This document shows positions 62,231 through 64,000 of a stretch of DNA of 64,000 nucleotides, piece by piece; positions within the stretch are counted from its first letter, which is position 1; each line of letters opens with the position of its first letter. The notes under the pieces were generated by a model. The model saw only the letters and a list, made by a program, of their open reading frames with translations, was not told the origin of the DNA and made no database searches. The DNA is from Arthrobacter sp. C9C5 (GTDB lineage: Bacteria; Actinomycetota; Actinomycetes; Actinomycetales; Micrococcaceae). The position numbers and the translations under genes were made by a program. The stretch is from positions 1 through 64,000 of the forward strand of contig NZ_JABFMX010000006.1 of NCBI RefSeq assembly GCF_013359735.1. Direction: 5' to 3'.

Positions 62231-62609
62231 GCAGGCCCATTGGGGAGACCAAATAGCCGAGCCATTCGAGGGGGATCCGGCCCTCGCCGCCTGGATGCTG
62301 GTGCTTGACGTGCTGGAGATGGCTGTCGTTGCGGCGGAGAAGACACTCAAGGACCCGTTGGGTCCCCTGTCCGCACGGGACCAACCGGTCGCCGCACTGC
62401 CGGTGGAGCGCTGGACGCCGCCGGCACTGCACGCACCGCTTCCGCCCGAAGCGCGACGCCGGGCCATGGCCCTGTCCGCGGCGCAGGAGCGGGTGGCGCG
62501 GCGCCTGGAAGCGGCCAAGCACGACGTCGGCCGGCAGCTTCAGGCGGTCAGCTCGGTGCCCGGCGTCGGCGATCCGTCGGGTGCGATCTACCTCGACGTC
62601 AACGGCTAG
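62217..62609 (+). CDS. Hypothetical protein in FliT position
   Basis: The 130-residue product is helical: PALAAWMLVLDVLEMAVVAAEKTL, PEARRRAMALSAAQERVARRLEAAKHDVGRQL, seen in parts. A short non-helical tail ends it. In many bacteria fliT (the FliD chaperone) follows fliS, but I see no specific FliT signature. The TTG at 62217 has GGGAG upstream and overlaps fliS by 14 nt; TTG at 62223 is an alternative. Confidence 0.6.
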   Translation: MVLAEQAHWGDQIAEPFEGDPALAAWMLVLDVLEMAVVAAEKTLKDPLGPLSARDQPVAALPVERWTPPALHAPLPPEARRRAMALSAAQERVARRLEAAKHDVGRQLQAVSSVPGVGDPSGAIYLDVNG

Positions 62610-62665
62610 CACCGCCGTCGCGGGGGACCCAGAAAAAACCCGAAGAAACCTTTCACACTTTTTAC

Positions 62666-62692
62666 TAACGCGGCGCTGAACTGTGCCGATAA
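62666..62692 (+). promoter_or_regulatory. Sigma-28 (FliA)-like promoter upstream of flgB
   Basis: TAACGCGG (62666-62673), an 11-nt spacer and GCCGATAA (62685-62692). The -10 box equals the FliA consensus exactly, and the -35 shares TAACG with the flgN promoter. The start codon of flgB lies 75 nt downstream. Confidence 0.75.
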
Positions 62693-62766
62693 CCACAGTA
62701 AGAGCACGGATCGCTCGTTTACCGGCCACGGATCGGCCACCCCACAAATTTCCCAGGCAGGACTCT

Positions 62767-63108
62767 GTGCTCGAATCCGTGACTTCCGCCGCCCTGGCCA
62801 GCGCCATGGACGGGCTGGCGCTGCGCCAACGCACCATCGCGAACAACATCGCCAACGTCAACACCCCGAACTACCACGCCAAGCGCGTCAGCTTCGAGGA
62901 CGCCCTCGCTGCCTCCGTGCAGTCCGGCGACGGGCATGCGCAGGCGACCATGGCGACCTCGCTGGAGCCCACCCAGCTCAACGGGAACAACGTCAACCTG
63001 GACACCGAAACGCTCTCCAACATTGACACCGTGCTGCGCTTCCAGTTCGCCGCCCGGGCCATCGGCGGGGAATTCACCGCCGTCCGTGCAGCGATGAGGA
63101 CGAACTAA
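62767..63108 (+). CDS. flgB: Flagellar basal-body rod protein FlgB
   Basis: The 113-residue product has LALRQRTIANNIANVNTPNYHAKRVSFEDAL, the rod-protein N-terminal motif, and ends with FAARAIGGEFTAVRAAMRTN. The GTG at 62767 has CAGGA upstream; the frame from 62683 reads through the promoter. It overlaps flgC by one base and begins the basal-body operon flgB-flgC-fliE-fliF. Confidence 0.93.
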   Translation: MLESVTSAALASAMDGLALRQRTIANNIANVNTPNYHAKRVSFEDALAASVQSGDGHAQATMATSLEPTQLNGNNVNLDTETLSNIDTVLRFQFAARAIGGEFTAVRAAMRTN

Positions 63109-63500
63109 TGACCTTTGACGCGATCGGCATCGCCGGCTCCGCCCTGACCGTGCACCGCAAATGGCTCGACGCTGTCTCGGACAACCTCGCCAACATGAAC
63201 AACGCCTCCGCCACGTCCGGGCCAGCGTTCCGGGCCAAGTACGTCGAAGCGGCCGAAGGCGCGGAGGGCAGCGGCGTCTACGTCAAAGCCACCGCGCTCG
63301 GCGACGAGACCGGCCGCATCGTCTACCAGCCGGACCATCCGCTGGCCGACGCCGACGGCAACGTCAAGTACCCGGACATCGACATGGCCGAGCAGATGGG
63401 CGCCCTGATCATCGCCCAGCGCGGCTACCAGGCCAACGCCCAAGTCGTGGACCGCGCCCGCGAGACCTATCTCGCCGCCCTTGAGATTGGAAAATCCTGA
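63108..63500 (+). CDS. flgC: Flagellar basal-body rod protein FlgC
   Basis: The 130-residue product has the rod motif WLDAVSDNLANMNNASATSGPAFRAKYVE and the FlgC ending DIDMAEQMGALIIAQRGYQANAQVVDRARETYLAALEIGK, given in segments. It forms the proximal rod with FlgB. Overlaps with flgB (1 nt) and fliE (1 nt) show tight coupling. Confidence 0.94.
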   Translation: MTFDAIGIAGSALTVHRKWLDAVSDNLANMNNASATSGPAFRAKYVEAAEGAEGSGVYVKATALGDETGRIVYQPDHPLADADGNVKYPDIDMAEQMGALIIAQRGYQANAQVVDRARETYLAALEIGKS

Positions 63501-63805
63501 TGCCTGTTTCCCCGATCGCGCCGGTCCAGGGCGTACTGCCCACGGACTACCTCTCCGGCGCCGCGGCGGTCCCCGCCACGGACGGGTCCTCCTTTGCCTC
63601 CTCGCTCACCGGCGCCGTCGACAACCTCCAGCAGCTGCAGTCGACGTCGAAAGAGCTCGCCGTCTCCGCCGTGACCGGCAACCTCGACGACATCCACAAC
63701 GCCACCATCGCCGCGAGCCGGGCCCAGATCACCCTGGAACTCGTGGCCACGGTCCGGAACAAGGGCGTTGACGCCTTCAACGAGATCATGAGGATGCAGG
63801 CCTGA
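63500..63805 (+). CDS. fliE: Flagellar hook-basal body protein FliE
   Basis: The 101-residue product has the FliE pattern: SFASSLTGAVDNLQQLQ, LDDIHNATIAASRAQITLELVATVRNKGVDAFNEIMRMQ, given in order. FliE joins the MS ring to the rod. The stop overlaps the fliF start by one base. Confidence 0.93.
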   Translation: MPVSPIAPVQGVLPTDYLSGAAAVPATDGSSFASSLTGAVDNLQQLQSTSKELAVSAVTGNLDDIHNATIAASRAQITLELVATVRNKGVDAFNEIMRMQA

Positions 63806-64000
63806 TGCCTCCGCAGATCACTGTCTTCTTCCAGCGTTTCGGCGCCGGCCTCAAGAGCTTCACCACCGGCCAGCGCACGCTCGCCGTAATCGGCGCCGCG
63901 CTGCTGATCGTCGGCGTCGTCGCGCTCTCCGCCTGGCTCACCCGGCCCACCCTGGCGCCGCTGTTCTCCGGCCTCAAGGACACGGACGCGAACGGCATCG
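63805..64000 (+). CDS. fliF: Flagellar MS-ring protein FliF (partial, cut by window end)
   Basis: Sixty-five codons are present. The N-terminal region holds a membrane helix (TLAVIGAALLIVGVVALSAWL) followed by LAPLFSGLKDTDANGI, the conserved FliF sequence after its first helix. The rest of the gene lies beyond the window. Confidence 0.93.
   Translation, partial: MPPQITVFFQRFGAGLKSFTTGQRTLAVIGAALLIVGVVALSAWLTRPTLAPLFSGLKDTDANGI

Overview
The window comes from a high-GC, motile actinobacterium, most likely a member of the Arthrobacter/Pseudarthrobacter group. The support is the very high GC, the 5S rRNA tail, frequent GTG/TTG starts, a DUF4193 protein, actinobacterial-type lactate and trehalose genes, and a flagellar cluster containing fliW. 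No tools were used. Product calls rest on motifs and family resemblance that can be read in the translations.

Layout, left to right. (1) 1-98: end of a 5S rRNA and its terminator, then an SRPBCC protein. (2) 0.9-20.6 kb: the most unusual region, which I read as a compact type VII-like secretion and polymorphic-toxin island. A leftward operon encodes a ~950-aa coiled-coil lipoprotein, a membrane-anchored periplasmic-binding-fold protein, an FHA-FtsK/SpoIIIE ATPase of EssC type, and a transmembrane Ser/Thr kinase. Divergent from it are a WXG100 protein and, behind a strong hairpin, a 1,896-aa DUF6531/YD-repeat (RHS) protein with a WXG-like N-terminus and a hydrophobic Gly/Ala-rich tip. A three-helix membrane protein overlaps its end and is the likely immunity protein. 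Behind it lie lower-GC remains of further toxin/immunity cassettes: decayed tips, a truncated copy of the immunity gene, a second membrane protein and a small GMGSxND protein.

(3) 20.7-29.7 kb: a maltodextrin locus with a LacI regulator, alpha-glucosidase, MalEFG-type transporter and a second GH13 enzyme. LacI-type operators lie in the divergent promoter region. (4) 29.7-36.5 kb: a glycolate-oxidase-like flavoprotein, a DUF4032 protein, an MsmK/UgpC-type ATPase (a likely energiser for the sugar importer) and OtsA/OtsB for trehalose synthesis. (5) 36.6-44.1 kb: a membrane-anchored thioredoxin-fold protein, tRNA-Thr(TGT), PspA, and several secreted proteins or lipoproteins, including one with an HExxH motif.

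(6) 44.2-52.9 kb: two divergent lactate operons. One encodes lactate permease, a FadR-type regulator and a D-lactate-dehydrogenase-like FAD/Fe-S protein; the other is lutABC. Three TGGTCnGACCA operators of LldR type sit between them. (7) 52.9-55.4 kb: small proteins, a decayed TetR gene, a GyrI-like protein, DUF4193 and an AMIN-like secreted protein. (8) 55.5-64 kb: flagellar genes fliW-flgL-flgK-flgN (leftward) and fliC, fliD, fliS, a hypothetical gene, flgB, flgC, fliE and fliF (rightward, cut by the window edge). Three promoter-like sites sharing one sigma-28 geometry precede flgN, fliC and flgB. A 66-nt imperfect palindrome occurs twice, at 31.2 and 54.7 kb.
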